DNA of 23,631 bases from an uncultured Paenibacillus sp. (GTDB taxonomy: Bacteria; Bacillota; Bacilli; Paenibacillales; Paenibacillaceae): contig CALAWP010000072.1 in assembly GCA_937895345.1 (NCBI GenBank), positions 1 to 23,631 on the forward strand, given 5' to 3'. Under the pieces are notes generated by a model. It was given only the letters and a program-made list of their open reading frames with translations, had not been told where the DNA came from and searched no databases. The position numbers and the translations under genes were made by a program. Below are positions 7,391 through 15,819 of the stretch, piece by piece. Position 1 is the stretch's first letter, and the number at the start of each line of letters is the position of its first letter.

Positions 7391-7598
7391 GACGAAAAAT
7401 CGTTCATATCATCGCTGCAGTACTGCGAAATCGGCGCGAGTAAACGATAAATCGTTTATATCAGCTCTACAGACCAGCCAAAAGGGAAAGTTTGAACGAT
7501 AAATCGCTCTAATCAACAAAGCAATTCGGCCCAAATTATGAGGATGGACGATAAATCGTTCAAATCGACTCAGCAGCACGGCCCAACCAATAGAATAT
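7391..7598. repeat. Four tandem 52-base units with a palindromic core
   Basis: Four units begin at 7391, 7443, 7495 and 7547, spaced exactly 52 bases apart. Each starts with a core like AACGATAAATCGTTTATATC whose halves AACGAT and ATCGTT are inverted around AA. Unit 2 has a perfect 18-base inverted repeat at 7441-7458. Units 1 and 4 keep most pairing through G-T wobbles. The remaining 32 bases are less conserved but related: units 3 and 4 share GCA, three variable bases, then CGGCCCAA. The array ends 88 bases before the first DUF1259 gene. Possible roles are a mobile palindromic element cluster, a protein-binding array or RNA hairpins. Confidence 0.8.
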
Positions 7599-7685
7599 TT
7601 TCCGCGAAAATTAGACGGGGCTTGCTGGATGTTCATCCCATGCAAATCGACGGCACTGACATATATTGCCCTTGAGGTGATGATA

Positions 7686-8120
7686 ATGGCGATGCATAGT
7701 ATGCAGCCTTCCGAGTTATGCAGAAGATTTGCAGCCATATTGAACGCGACGCCATCAGTAATTAACGGCGTTTGCACCGCTACACGGTCGCGGACGAATA
7801 TTAAACCGATCGTTTTGGGTCGAAGAGCGGAATCGTTTATGTTTGTCCCGCAGGCGTACTCCTTCGAGAGCATGGATCGCTCGGGCAGAGCTCTATGCTT
7901 GGGAGAAACGGTGATTTTGCAGTCCGAGCTGAACCCTTTTATTTCGCGCCTTCGGAGACTGGGGATTAAGGTGACCGCAACGCATAACCATTGGCTGTTC
8001 GACTCGCCCCGGCTCATGTACATCCACTTCGAAGCCATCGACAGACCGCTTGCCTTCGCCAGGAAGGTACGGTTTGCCAATCGTGTATTGACGTCGCGCA
8101 TTATCCGCGGACGCAGATAA
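7686..8120 (+). CDS. DUF1259 (LppY/LpqO-like) protein, copy 1
   Basis: A 144-aa soluble protein of the DUF1259 family, whose function is unknown. Family features are NGVCT near the start, the central GRALCLGETVIL segment, GIKVTATHNHWLFDSP (H100-N101-H102-W103) and the C-terminal HFEAIDRPLAFARK. The HNHW segment is the most conserved part and could bind metal or ligand, which is a guess. No signal peptide is present, unlike the mycobacterial lipoproteins that give the family its name. The start at 7686 has GAGGTGAT five bases upstream. The frame is open further up to 7629, but without an RBS. It is about 60 percent identical to the next gene, 12 bases downstream. Confidence 0.82.
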   Translation: MAMHSMQPSELCRRFAAILNATPSVINGVCTATRSRTNIKPIVLGRRAESFMFVPQAYSFESMDRSGRALCLGETVILQSELNPFISRLRRLGIKVTATHNHWLFDSPRLMYIHFEAIDRPLAFARKVRFANRVLTSRIIRGRR

Positions 8121-8132
8121 GGAGGGTAATCC

Positions 8133-8561
8133 ATGGCGAATTCATTCCAACGAACATGCGAGCAATTCGGCCGCATTCTTGGAGGCATGCATACGTCCGC
8201 CAATGGGGTATGCACCGTGATGAAATCGAGAACGAATATTCGGCCCGTCGTCCTCGGCCGGCGAGGAAGATCGTTTCTGCTTGTGCCGCAAATGTTCACC
8301 TTTGAATCGATGACGAGAGACGGCAGGGCGCTTTGCAGCGGAGAAACGGTAATTTTGTCGTCGGAAATTAACCGGTTTACGAGCAGGCTCCGCCGCCACG
8401 GCATCAAGGTTACGGCGATCCATAATCATTGGCTGTTCGACAGTCCCCGCCTCATGTTTATGCACTGGGAATCGATCGACCATCCGGTGGCGTTTGCGAG
8501 GAAAACGAAAGACGCGCTTAACGTCCTGACGACCCGGGTCGTCCGAGGCAGAAGACGATAA
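8133..8561 (+). CDS. DUF1259 (LppY/LpqO-like) protein, copy 2
   Basis: A 142-aa paralogue of the preceding gene with the same layout: NGVCT, RTNIRPVVLGRR, GRALCSGETVIL, GIKVTAIHNHWLFDSPRL (H97-N98-H99-W100), HWESIDHPVAFARK. It has a strong RBS (AAGGAGGGTAATCC before the ATG). The 12-base gap shows it is co-transcribed with copy 1. The two copies differ mostly at the N-terminus and in the last 30 residues, which suggests an old duplication with conserved function rather than a recent one. The pair may form a heteromer. Function unknown. Confidence 0.85.
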   Translation: MANSFQRTCEQFGRILGGMHTSANGVCTVMKSRTNIRPVVLGRRGRSFLLVPQMFTFESMTRDGRALCSGETVILSSEINRFTSRLRRHGIKVTAIHNHWLFDSPRLMFMHWESIDHPVAFARKTKDALNVLTTRVVRGRRR

Positions 8562-8568
8562 AAAATAA

Positions 8569-8598
8569 GAGAGCGGCTGCCGTTGGGCGGCTGCTCTC
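8569..8598. terminator. Terminator between DUF1259 pair and alpha-galactosidase gene
   Basis: GAGAGCGGCTGCC and GGGCGGCTGCTCTC form a 13-base stem with two G-T wobbles. On the minus strand it is followed by TTATTTTTTAT, a good U tract for the alpha-galactosidase transcript. On the plus strand only CGTTTAT follows, so termination there is weaker. Confidence 0.8.
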
Positions 8599-8619
8599 CG
8601 TTTATCCGGTATTTACACG

Positions 8620-10746
8620 TCAACCTTTCCCGGTGTGCCTCTCCGCCTCGTCCCACCGCACCTCGTACACGCGCGCCGAGCGGCGTTCGGGATGGACGAC
8701 CTGCAAGGCGCGTTCCTCGGCGAGCCATTCGCAAGCAAGCGGCGCGGAAGCCGGGTAAGCGCAGGCTGCCGCCACGCCGGCGCCGCTAACGTAATCGCCC
8801 AGCGGCACAATCGCCGTATCCGCCTCCCCGTCCTTGCGCCATACGGCGATATATGCCCGGCCGGGCAGCCGCAGCCCGAGACTGATCCAGCCGTCCTGCT
8901 GTTTCGGCAGCCCGAGCGGCCAGAACGGCAGCGCTTGGCGAATGTCGGCGCGGATCGCCTTGTAATAATCGATCCCTTCCTTGACCAGCGCGCGGCGTCG
9001 CGGGGCGAGCTCCGCCAGATGGCCGCTCTGATGGACGCGCAGCAGCAAGGCGTTCACCATATTGAAAATGACTTCCTCGTCGTCGCCTTCCCGAAGCGGG
9101 TATGACCAGACCGCCGACTGCTCCGGCGTCAGCGCCGCGGGCGAGCTTGCCGCGATGGCCGCGTAGCGGACATAGTTTTCCTGATCGCTCGTCGACTGAA
9201 TGCTGTGGCGGCTCAGCATCGCATAGTCCATTCGCATGCCGCCGCTGGAGCAATTTTCGATGACCAGCTGCGGATACCGGGCAAACACGCCGTCCAGCCA
9301 GCTCAAATAAGCTCGGTTATGCTGCAGCAAGCCGTCGCCGGGACTGTCGGCGTCCCGCTCCGTTCCGATGCCGGCGTTAATGTTGTAATCCATCTTGATA
9401 TAGCCGACGCCGTAATCCTCCACCAGCCGGCGGATCACCTCGTCCGCATGGCGCACGACGGAGGGATGGCGGAAGTCCAGCTGATAGCGGCTCCGGTCCT
9501 TCACCCGGCGTCCATGCCGCATGAAATACCAGGAATCGTCCGTTTCCGCCAGCTTCGGACTGTTGACGCCCATCACTTCCAGCTCCAGCCACAAGCCGGG
9601 AATCATCCCTTTGGAGCGGATATAATCGAGCACGTAACGGATTCCTTCCGGAAACCGCTCCTTGGAGGGCAGCCACTCGCCGACCCCGTCCCACCATTCG
9701 CCCGGCGCATACCAGCCCGCGTCGATGCAATAATATTCGCAGCCGATTTCGGCAGCCGCATCGATAAGCGGCAGCTCCTTGGCCGTCGTAGGGGAACCCC
9801 ACAAACAGTTCATATAGTCGTTAAAAATAACGCGAAGCAGCTCGTTGTCCTCGTTCGGCCGTCGCAGCATCCGGCGGTACAGCGTCAATTGCCCGGCCGC
9901 TTCCTCGAAGCCGCCTGCGCTTGCCCCGACCGCTGCGGGCACCGATTCGAATCGTTCGCCCGGCTTCAGCTCCAGCCACCAATGATTGTCATGCTCCGTC
10001 GGACCGCTGACGAGCAGCGACAGCAGATCGGCTTGCTCGAACAGCTCCCAATGCCAGGAGCCGTTATGCTCGATCTGCCAATACAAGCATTCGTCCAGCT
10101 GTTCGTTCTCCAGCACCGCCATTGGAATATGCTCCGCCGCGGACCAGGAGCCGGTATTGCTGCAGGCGATCCGTTTCGAGCCGCGGTCGGTCAAATGCGA
10201 CAAGCCGAGCTCGGGCAGCTTGTATGAACGCCATTGCAGCTCGCTTTGCCAGCCGTTATGCGGAATGTGGAGCAAATTCGCTTCGTCGCGGCGGCCGTCC
10301 GCTTCCTTGCCGAAGCCGGTCAGCGCAAAGGACGATACATATTCGACGCCGACGGGCTCGGCGCCTTCATGAATCAGCTCGACCCAGCAGCGAACGATGC
10401 GAACGCCGTCGTAAAATTGCATATGCTGGACGGCCTTCAATCCGGTCCTTTCATCCGATAGCGCAATTTCCAGCTTGCGTCCCCGGCCGTTTCGATTGTC
10501 CGAATGACCGGCGTATTTCATCCGCAATCCCGGATAGGATGCGCGATGAATGCGGCCATGGTATTCCTCCCGGTCCTCGCCGCTAAGCTGCAGCTCCATC
10601 AACCGGCAAGCCTTCGCCTGACGGTCCTTCAACGCCTCTTCCTTGAATGGAGCGGGTCCGAAATGAAGCAGCCGCACGTCGCCGTCTTCCGCCGTCTCGA
10701 ACGTCAAGTGCAAGCCATTTTCCTCAATATGGTAACGATTGGTCAT
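8620..10746 (-). CDS. Alpha-galactosidase, glycoside hydrolase family 36
   Basis: A 708-aa intracellular GH36 enzyme (no signal peptide) that releases alpha-linked galactose, or possibly alpha-GalNAc, from oligosaccharides. An N-terminal beta domain precedes the TIM barrel, which starts near YCIDAGWY. The nucleophile is D453 in YIKMDYN and the acid/base is D521 in STSDQE, a spacing of 68 close to that of known members. ENCSSGGMRMD lies between them. Length fits the family. The chosen ATG follows AAGGCGG; the frame extends 29 codons upstream without a good RBS. It is downstream of the sugar-binding protein gene with a 96-base gap holding a hairpin, so it may be expressed as a readthrough part of that operon. 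The imported sugar is probably a melibiose- or raffinose-like galactoside. This is inferred, because GH36 also contains GalNAc-specific enzymes. Confidence 0.93.
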   Translation of the reverse strand: MTNRYHIEENGLHLTFETAEDGDVRLLHFGPAPFKEEALKDRQAKACRLMELQLSGEDREEYHGRIHRASYPGLRMKYAGHSDNRNGRGRKLEIALSDERTGLKAVQHMQFYDGVRIVRCWVELIHEGAEPVGVEYVSSFALTGFGKEADGRRDEANLLHIPHNGWQSELQWRSYKLPELGLSHLTDRGSKRIACSNTGSWSAAEHIPMAVLENEQLDECLYWQIEHNGSWHWELFEQADLLSLLVSGPTEHDNHWWLELKPGERFESVPAAVGASAGGFEEAAGQLTLYRRMLRRPNEDNELLRVIFNDYMNCLWGSPTTAKELPLIDAAAEIGCEYYCIDAGWYAPGEWWDGVGEWLPSKERFPEGIRYVLDYIRSKGMIPGLWLELEVMGVNSPKLAETDDSWYFMRHGRRVKDRSRYQLDFRHPSVVRHADEVIRRLVEDYGVGYIKMDYNINAGIGTERDADSPGDGLLQHNRAYLSWLDGVFARYPQLVIENCSSGGMRMDYAMLSRHSIQSTSDQENYVRYAAIAASSPAALTPEQSAVWSYPLREGDDEEVIFNMVNALLLRVHQSGHLAELAPRRRALVKEGIDYYKAIRADIRQALPFWPLGLPKQQDGWISLGLRLPGRAYIAVWRKDGEADTAIVPLGDYVSGAGVAAACAYPASAPLACEWLAEERALQVVHPERRSARVYEVRWDEAERHTGKG

Positions 10747-10789
10747 GGGGCGTTCCGCCTTTCCGATCATAATTGTAGTATCCAACAAA

Positions 10790-10820
10790 ACAACCTCGCG
10801 GCGCCATGCCTCGAGGTTGT
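10790..10820 (-). terminator. Hairpin between binding-protein and galactosidase genes
   Basis: On the minus strand ACAACCTCG and CGAGGTTGT form a perfect 9-base stem around a 13-base loop, followed by TTTGTT. The U tract is short. It may be a leaky terminator or a 3' stabilising hairpin that keeps the binding-protein mRNA more abundant than the enzyme mRNA. Confidence 0.6.
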
Positions 10821-10842
10821 CTGGTTTAAGCAAGACCGTTTG

Positions 10843-12159
10843 TTATTGCGCGGTGCCGAATTGCGTCCAAGCCTTCTGGATTTCCTCGATCACGGCATCC
10901 TTCTTTTTGCTTCCGCCGATATAAGCCTGCATCAGCTCGCCGAATTTCTGATGGTACGTATCCAGGGAGTAGTTGACGGACAAATCGCCGGACGGCTGAG
11001 TTTTCATTATTTCATCCATCTGCTTCGGCATGTCCAGATCCGGCAGCGGCGCATCCTGAATCGGCGGAATAACCTTCGCCACCGCGGAGAACCATTGCTT
11101 GCCGTACTCGGACGTATACAGCCAATTGAAAAACTCGATCGTTTCGTTGACGACCGGCGAATCTCTGTGAATGCGCAGCGCTTGGTCCGCGCCGGTTACG
11201 ATTTGGGATTGCTCCGCTTTGTCGCTTACGGGATATCCGGCAATTTGAAGCTCGAAGTCGGGCGCAATTTTTTTGATCGCCTCTTCGTCCCATGCGCCTT
11301 TGCCCGTCAGGATGGCGGCCTTGCCCGTGGCAAAATCGCTCACTTGCGCGTTGCTGTCGCGCTCGAGCGGCTTGTTCGTACCGTGCTGCACCGTCAGATC
11401 GATAAACTTAAAGAAATTGTCGTACAAGACCGGATGGTCCTGGAACGTCGTCTCTCCGGCGATAAACGCGTCGACGAGCGCTTTCGGCTCCATTCCCGCG
11501 TCCGCGGCGGCAGCGTTCAAGAAATGCTGGAAAATATGCTTCCATACCCACCATTCCTTATAAGCGTTCGCAAATGGCGTTATGCCTTTCGCCTCCAGCT
11601 TGGCGATGGCGTCCTCCAGCTCGGCCATCGTTGCCGGCGGTTCTGCAATGCCTGCGTCGGCCAGCAGCTTTTTGTTGTACACCAGGTTCATCAGGTTGCC
11701 CTTGACCGGCAAGCCGAGCACTTTCCCGTCCGTGGAGCTCATATTCGCTTTCACCGCGTCCGTCATGGCGGCGGCGAGCGGCTCGTTTGTCAGGTCGGCG
11801 CTGTATTCCGCAAAGGTGTCGATGTCGCCCCCGGCCGTCGTTTGGAAGACGTCGGGAATGCTGCCGGCCGCGATTCTCGATTTCAGCACCGTGTTGTAGT
11901 CGGCCTGCATAATTTCGAGATTGATTGTCACGTTCGGCTTCACTTTTTTGTATTCCTTGATATAGGCGTTAAAGGCGTCGGTATATTCCGGCGAAGCGGT
12001 AAACATATTGATCGTCACCGGCTTGTCGCCGCCGGCGCCGCCCCCCTGCTGGCCTTCGCCCTGACCGTTGTTTCCGGCTTTCCCTCCGCCGCACGCGGAC
12101 AGCAGACCCGCCATGAGCGCAAAGCTAAGCAGCAGCGGCATCCATTTCTTTTTGAACAT
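10843..12159 (-). CDS. ABC sugar transporter substrate-binding lipoprotein
   Basis: A 438-aa family 1 extracellular solute-binding protein. The lipoprotein signal ends in GLLSAC (lipid-anchored C23) and a Gly-rich linker follows. The start of the mature domain, VTINMFTASPEYTDAFNAYIKEYKKVKPNVTI, and the DVFQTTAGGDIDTFAEYS segment are typical of carbohydrate binders. It should hand sugar to the two permeases encoded at 15936-17674. The ATG at 12159 is favoured over an in-frame GTG two codons earlier because GGGGGA sits 7 bases before it. It has its own promoter with the shared operator at 12205-12262. It is unusual in being separated from its permeases by the two-component genes. Confidence 0.94.
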   Translation of the reverse strand: MFKKKWMPLLLSFALMAGLLSACGGGKAGNNGQGEGQQGGGAGGDKPVTINMFTASPEYTDAFNAYIKEYKKVKPNVTINLEIMQADYNTVLKSRIAAGSIPDVFQTTAGGDIDTFAEYSADLTNEPLAAAMTDAVKANMSSTDGKVLGLPVKGNLMNLVYNKKLLADAGIAEPPATMAELEDAIAKLEAKGITPFANAYKEWWVWKHIFQHFLNAAAADAGMEPKALVDAFIAGETTFQDHPVLYDNFFKFIDLTVQHGTNKPLERDSNAQVSDFATGKAAILTGKGAWDEEAIKKIAPDFELQIAGYPVSDKAEQSQIVTGADQALRIHRDSPVVNETIEFFNWLYTSEYGKQWFSAVAKVIPPIQDAPLPDLDMPKQMDEIMKTQPSGDLSVNYSLDTYHQKFGELMQAYIGGSKKKDAVIEEIQKAWTQFGTAQ

Positions 12160-12204
12160 ATACACATCCCCCAGTCCTTAACGTGATTGTCGTGCTCGTT
12201 GCTA

Positions 12205-12262
12205 ATTGTAAAGAAACGAGGCCGCGAGAAAAATGCATTTAAGTGGCGAGTTAAGGGTAAAA
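12205..12262 (-). promoter_or_regulatory. Promoter and two-part operator of the sugar-binding-protein gene
   Basis: In the direction of transcription: TTTTACCCTTAACT (12262-12249), 7 bases, TAAAT-G-CATTT (12241-12231), 20 bases, then TACAAT as -10 (12210-12205). The -35 position has only TTTTTC. An identical arrangement lies before the permease genes (15820-15877). A weak -35 with conserved boxes just upstream is what an activator-dependent promoter looks like. The probable activator is the AraC-type response regulator encoded next door (inference). Confidence 0.75.
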
Positions 12263-12283
12263 AAGCGGCCGCCGGGCGCCGCT
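12259..12283 (-). terminator. Terminator of the response-regulator gene
   Basis: AAGCGGC and GCCGCTT form a 7-base stem around an 8-base loop, followed by Ts, directly after the response-regulator stop codon. Its T run merges into the operator of the next gene. Confidence 0.7.
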
Positions 12284-13966
12284 TCACTTTTCTCCCCCTT
12301 CTTCCTGCAAGGCGCGGTATTCCGAAGGGGAGAGACCGCAGTAGTTGCGGAACGCTTTGCTGAAATAGTTTTTGTCCTTGAAGCCGAGCATTTCGGAAAT
12401 ATCTTGAATTTTCAGCTCCGGATGGCGCAGCAGCTGCTTCGCCTTGCCCATTCTGACCTGCTGCACGTATTCGTGAATGCCGCATCCGTATTCCGACTTG
12501 AACAGCTTCATCAAATATTCCCGGCTCAAAAAGTACTTGTCGGCGAACATGGAAATTTTAATGTCTTCGAAGTAATGGTTGTCAATGTAATCCTTAATAT
12601 CTCCAATCCGGAACGATTGATTCAACGCTAGCGTCCGGCGAATCCGCTCCGCGTAATACGACGCGATATCCTTTACGAGGCGGCCGTATTGGGCGAAGGA
12701 GGCATAATCGGCCCGAAGCCCCATAAATCGAAACGGATGGTCCCTTCCGGCCGGCAGCTCTTCCGCCGGAACGCCCAGCTCCAGCGCGATGTCGTTCAGC
12801 CATACGATCAGCTCGGCCAGGCTCCGCTGGGCTTCCCCTAACGTAAACCGGCCCGCAGCGCGCCAGCTTTCGAGAAGCTCGTCCGCGACCGAAGCGGCGA
12901 GCGCGGCGTTCCCGGATTCGAGCGCGCTCCGGAAAGCGCGAATGCGGCTGCCGATCGGCGCCGTTTCCCGTTCGGCCGAATCCTGCCTTTCCTGGACGGC
13001 CGCGACGGCCGTCCCTCCTTTGTCGGCCGTTACCGCGGGCTCGTCCTTCATGGCCAGCAGATCAAGCCCGTCGACAAGAGCGCCGGCCGCTTCATAGCTG
13101 TCGGCCAGCCCGTCGATGGACGGATACGCCCTGCCGACGCCCGCCGCCGCGACGATGCCGAACAGTTCCCGCAGCGCGCCAACCGCTTTGACCAGCTTAT
13201 GATACGCGTGATAGGCGATATCTTCTTCATAGCCGCCCCGGACCGTCAGAATAACCGCCATTTCCCGTTCCCTTCGCGGATGGACGAAGCTGAACGCTTG
13301 AAACGTGCCGCCGGCCGTCTCGTTCAGCACATTGGCCGCCGCAAATTGGAGCAGCTCCGCGTCGCCCCGAAACCGCTCCTCCCGAATGCGATCCTCGTTC
13401 AGCAGCCGGACCGCGGCGGCCGCATACCGGTACTCGTCGAGTTCCGCCCCGATAAGCGACAGAAACGCCTCGTTCGTCCGGTAATGAAACGATCGTTCGA
13501 TAATGGAGCCGTATATTTTTTCCTTTAGCTTCGGCAGCGACAAGTTGAGGGCGATATTGCGGCTTACAAATTCGTCCTCCCGGAGCTTGCGCGCGCGGAG
13601 CACGTCCGTCGCTTTGCGGAGCGCGGCGTTCAGCTCCCGGCGGTTGATCGGCTTCAGCAAATAATCGACCACCTTCGAGCGAATCGCCTGCCTCGTAAAC
13701 TCGAAATCGTCGTAGCCGCTGATGACGATCGTCAGAAGGTTCGGATATTCGTCCTCCAGCCGCTGCAGCAGCTCGGAACCGCTCATCTCCGGCATTTTCA
13801 TATCGACCAGCGCGATATCGACGGATTGGCGCTCCAGCAGGCTGAGCGCTTCGATGCCGCTTGCCGCTTCGCACGTCTCCGCAATGCCGAGGCCGTTCCA
13901 GTCTCCCAATAGCCGGATCGCCTCCCGCACCGGCTCCTCGTCGTCAATGATCAGCAATTTGTACAT
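12284..13966 (-). CDS. YesN-like response regulator with AraC-type DNA-binding domain
   Basis: A 560-aa transcription factor. The N-terminal receiver domain (1-125) has the acidic pair D8-D9, the phospho-acceptor D55 (LVDMKMPEM) and the conserved Lys in YLLKPINR. A long middle region of about 300 residues has no motif I can name. The last 110 residues hold two helix-turn-helix motifs of AraC/XylS type (ISMFADKYFLSREYLMKLFK and IQDISEMLGFKDKNYFSKAF). It is paired with the kinase gene, whose end overlaps its start by 23 bases. The RBS GGGAGGGG lies in that overlap. It probably activates the binding-protein and permease promoters that share the operator. Confidence 0.94.
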   Translation of the reverse strand: MYKLLIIDDEEPVREAIRLLGDWNGLGIAETCEAASGIEALSLLERQSVDIALVDMKMPEMSGSELLQRLEDEYPNLLTIVISGYDDFEFTRQAIRSKVVDYLLKPINRRELNAALRKATDVLRARKLREDEFVSRNIALNLSLPKLKEKIYGSIIERSFHYRTNEAFLSLIGAELDEYRYAAAAVRLLNEDRIREERFRGDAELLQFAAANVLNETAGGTFQAFSFVHPRREREMAVILTVRGGYEEDIAYHAYHKLVKAVGALRELFGIVAAAGVGRAYPSIDGLADSYEAAGALVDGLDLLAMKDEPAVTADKGGTAVAAVQERQDSAERETAPIGSRIRAFRSALESGNAALAASVADELLESWRAAGRFTLGEAQRSLAELIVWLNDIALELGVPAEELPAGRDHPFRFMGLRADYASFAQYGRLVKDIASYYAERIRRTLALNQSFRIGDIKDYIDNHYFEDIKISMFADKYFLSREYLMKLFKSEYGCGIHEYVQQVRMGKAKQLLRHPELKIQDISEMLGFKDKNYFSKAFRNYCGLSPSEYRALQEEGGEK

Positions 13967-15788
13967 GTCCGGCCCCTCCCAGCGGTATCGTCATCGTCAA
14001 CCTTGTCCAATCTCCGTCCGACTGAATGTCCAGTCCGGCCTGTTCTCCATACAGCAGCTTCAGCCTCGCGGACAAATTAACGAGACCGATGCCGCCGCTT
14101 TCGTCTCTCGCCTCCCAATCGCTCTCCAGCGATTTCCTGACATGCTCGATCCGGTCCGGCTCAAATCCCGCCCCGTTGTCCGCAACGGTTATGCGGACCG
14201 CATCCCCGGCTCCGGAAGCCCGGATGACGATGCGGACCGGCCGGGAGACGCGCTCCAGCCCGTGCTTGATCGCGTTTTCGGCCAGCGTCTGCACCGACAG
14301 CTTCGGAATTTCCAGATCCATCCATTCGGCTTCCCACTCGTATTCCACCGCGAGCCTGGAGCCGAATCTGGCCTTCTGCAGCGACATATACCGGTCGATA
14401 TGCTGCAGCTCGTCCCTGGCCAGCACCGTTTCCTTGCCGCTGATGCAATAACGGAGCGTCTGGGCAAGCGCGTCGACCATATCGGCGATGTCGGTCCGGT
14501 CGTGCCGCAGCGCTTTGGTCGAGATCGCCTGCAGCGCGTTGTACAAAAAGTGCGGGTTGATTTCCGACTCGAGCGCTTTGAGCACCGCATGCTTCTCGGC
14601 CAGCTTCAGCTTGTACCGTTCATTGATCCATTCGTTCGTTCTCTCCACCATCTGATTAAAGTGGCGCGACAAGTAAGCAACCTCGTCCGTGCCGGCCACC
14701 ACCGCCTTCGCCTGAAAGTCGCCTTGGCTGAACCGGTTCATCTGCCGGGTCAGATGAAACAGCGGCCTCGTCGTCGCGCGGGCAAGCAATCCCGCCAGGA
14801 TGACGGCCGCCGCCAGAAACAAGCCGCCGATGAGCAAGCTGAAATTACGGGTTTGTCTCGCCGCTTCGTCGATCTGGTCGTACGGAATCGGCTTGACGAG
14901 CAGCCACCCTTCGCGCGCGCCCCGGTCAAAGACGATCAAATAGCGGGTATTCCCGTCGGACCATTCGAACCGGCCGCCGGGCGATCCGGTCAGCCTTCCC
15001 TCGGCTTCCGATCGGACCATGCGTCTATAAAAGTCCAGATCGTCCGCATGAAAGGGCGTAAGATCGCCGCCGCTCAAAAACAGCAAATGCTGGCCTTCCT
15101 GAAACGGCACGTCCTGCAGCAGCTCGTCTTTGACGCCGGCATTGAAATAAAGCGACAGCACCGCCTGCGGCTCCCGGGTCGCGATCGATCGGAATACGCG
15201 GTGATAAGCCATAAAGCTGTCTCCCGTATCGACGGGATAGCCGGCAGCGGCCTCGGACGCGGAGAGCGACTGGTAAGAACGGTTGCGCGGGCTGCTCATC
15301 GCGTCCTTGTACCAGGTCAGCGACCTGACGTCGGCGCTTTCGCCCGTGCGCACCTGAACGTCGTAATGTTCCCGGGTGACGGAATAATAGCCGCCCGTTC
15401 CTTCGATGAACAAGACGATCGCCTCGAGATCGGACCTGGAAAAAAATAAATTCCGCAAGTATTGCTCCAAGTACATTCTCGAAGCGTACTCCTCGGATTC
15501 GTGCACAATGGCGTAAGCCAGCTCGTCGTAATGAATCTGGGGCAGAGACAGCGTTTCGATGCCGGCCATGTAGTCCTCCAAATTTTGGTTGACGAGCAGC
15601 AAATTGTTGGACGTGCTGTCGATAATGTTGCGGACGGACTCTTTCTGCAGCATGCCGAAGGAGATCATCGTCAGCGAGCCTACGGTCAGAATAATAACAA
15701 TGGAAAACAACAAAATAAGCTTATTGGCCAGCCGTCCGGATATCCGCTTGGCCAGCGTCCGAAACGGCTTCGTTGCGCGCTCGATCAT
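13944..15788 (-). CDS. YesM-like membrane sensor histidine kinase
   Basis: A 614-aa sensor kinase. The layout is a first membrane helix (about 23-47), an extracellular sensing region of about 265 residues of likely Cache type, a second helix (about 313-336), a HAMP domain, and a His_kinase domain with the phospho-acceptor H413 in INPHFLYNAL. The C-terminal ATPase has N box AENAIKHG, DNGAGFE and GGIGLVNL. This arrangement is characteristic of kinases that sense extracellular carbohydrate, sometimes with the binding protein, and phosphorylate a YesN-type regulator. It starts 147 bases from the divergent permease gene. I cannot define its own promoter with confidence. Confidence 0.94.
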   Translation of the reverse strand: MIERATKPFRTLAKRISGRLANKLILLFSIVIILTVGSLTMISFGMLQKESVRNIIDSTSNNLLLVNQNLEDYMAGIETLSLPQIHYDELAYAIVHESEEYASRMYLEQYLRNLFFSRSDLEAIVLFIEGTGGYYSVTREHYDVQVRTGESADVRSLTWYKDAMSSPRNRSYQSLSASEAAAGYPVDTGDSFMAYHRVFRSIATREPQAVLSLYFNAGVKDELLQDVPFQEGQHLLFLSGGDLTPFHADDLDFYRRMVRSEAEGRLTGSPGGRFEWSDGNTRYLIVFDRGAREGWLLVKPIPYDQIDEAARQTRNFSLLIGGLFLAAAVILAGLLARATTRPLFHLTRQMNRFSQGDFQAKAVVAGTDEVAYLSRHFNQMVERTNEWINERYKLKLAEKHAVLKALESEINPHFLYNALQAISTKALRHDRTDIADMVDALAQTLRYCISGKETVLARDELQHIDRYMSLQKARFGSRLAVEYEWEAEWMDLEIPKLSVQTLAENAIKHGLERVSRPVRIVIRASGAGDAVRITVADNGAGFEPDRIEHVRKSLESDWEARDESGGIGLVNLSARLKLLYGEQAGLDIQSDGDWTRLTMTIPLGGAGHVQIADH

Positions 15789-15819
15789 CCTTTACGCTCC
15801 TGTCGATTGATGTTCACGA

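Noticed and set aside
7391..7598. The regular repeats as a CRISPR array
   Set aside because: The cores differ from unit to unit, the intervening 32 bases are related to one another rather than unique, and no cas gene is nearby.
7409..8407. A minus-strand open frame running through the repeats and both DUF1259 genes
   Set aside because: Its repeated peptide parts come from the 52-base repeats and from the antisense of paralogous genes. There is no RBS or family match.
10504..12186. A 560-codon plus-strand open frame covering the galactosidase and binding-protein genes
   Set aside because: It spans two clearly coding minus-strand genes and their intergenic region, has no recognisable domain and no RBS. 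It is a shadow of GC-rich coding sequence.
13722..15449. A 575-codon plus-strand open frame across the regulator and kinase genes
   Set aside because: Same reasoning: both opposite-strand genes have full domain sets, and this frame has none.
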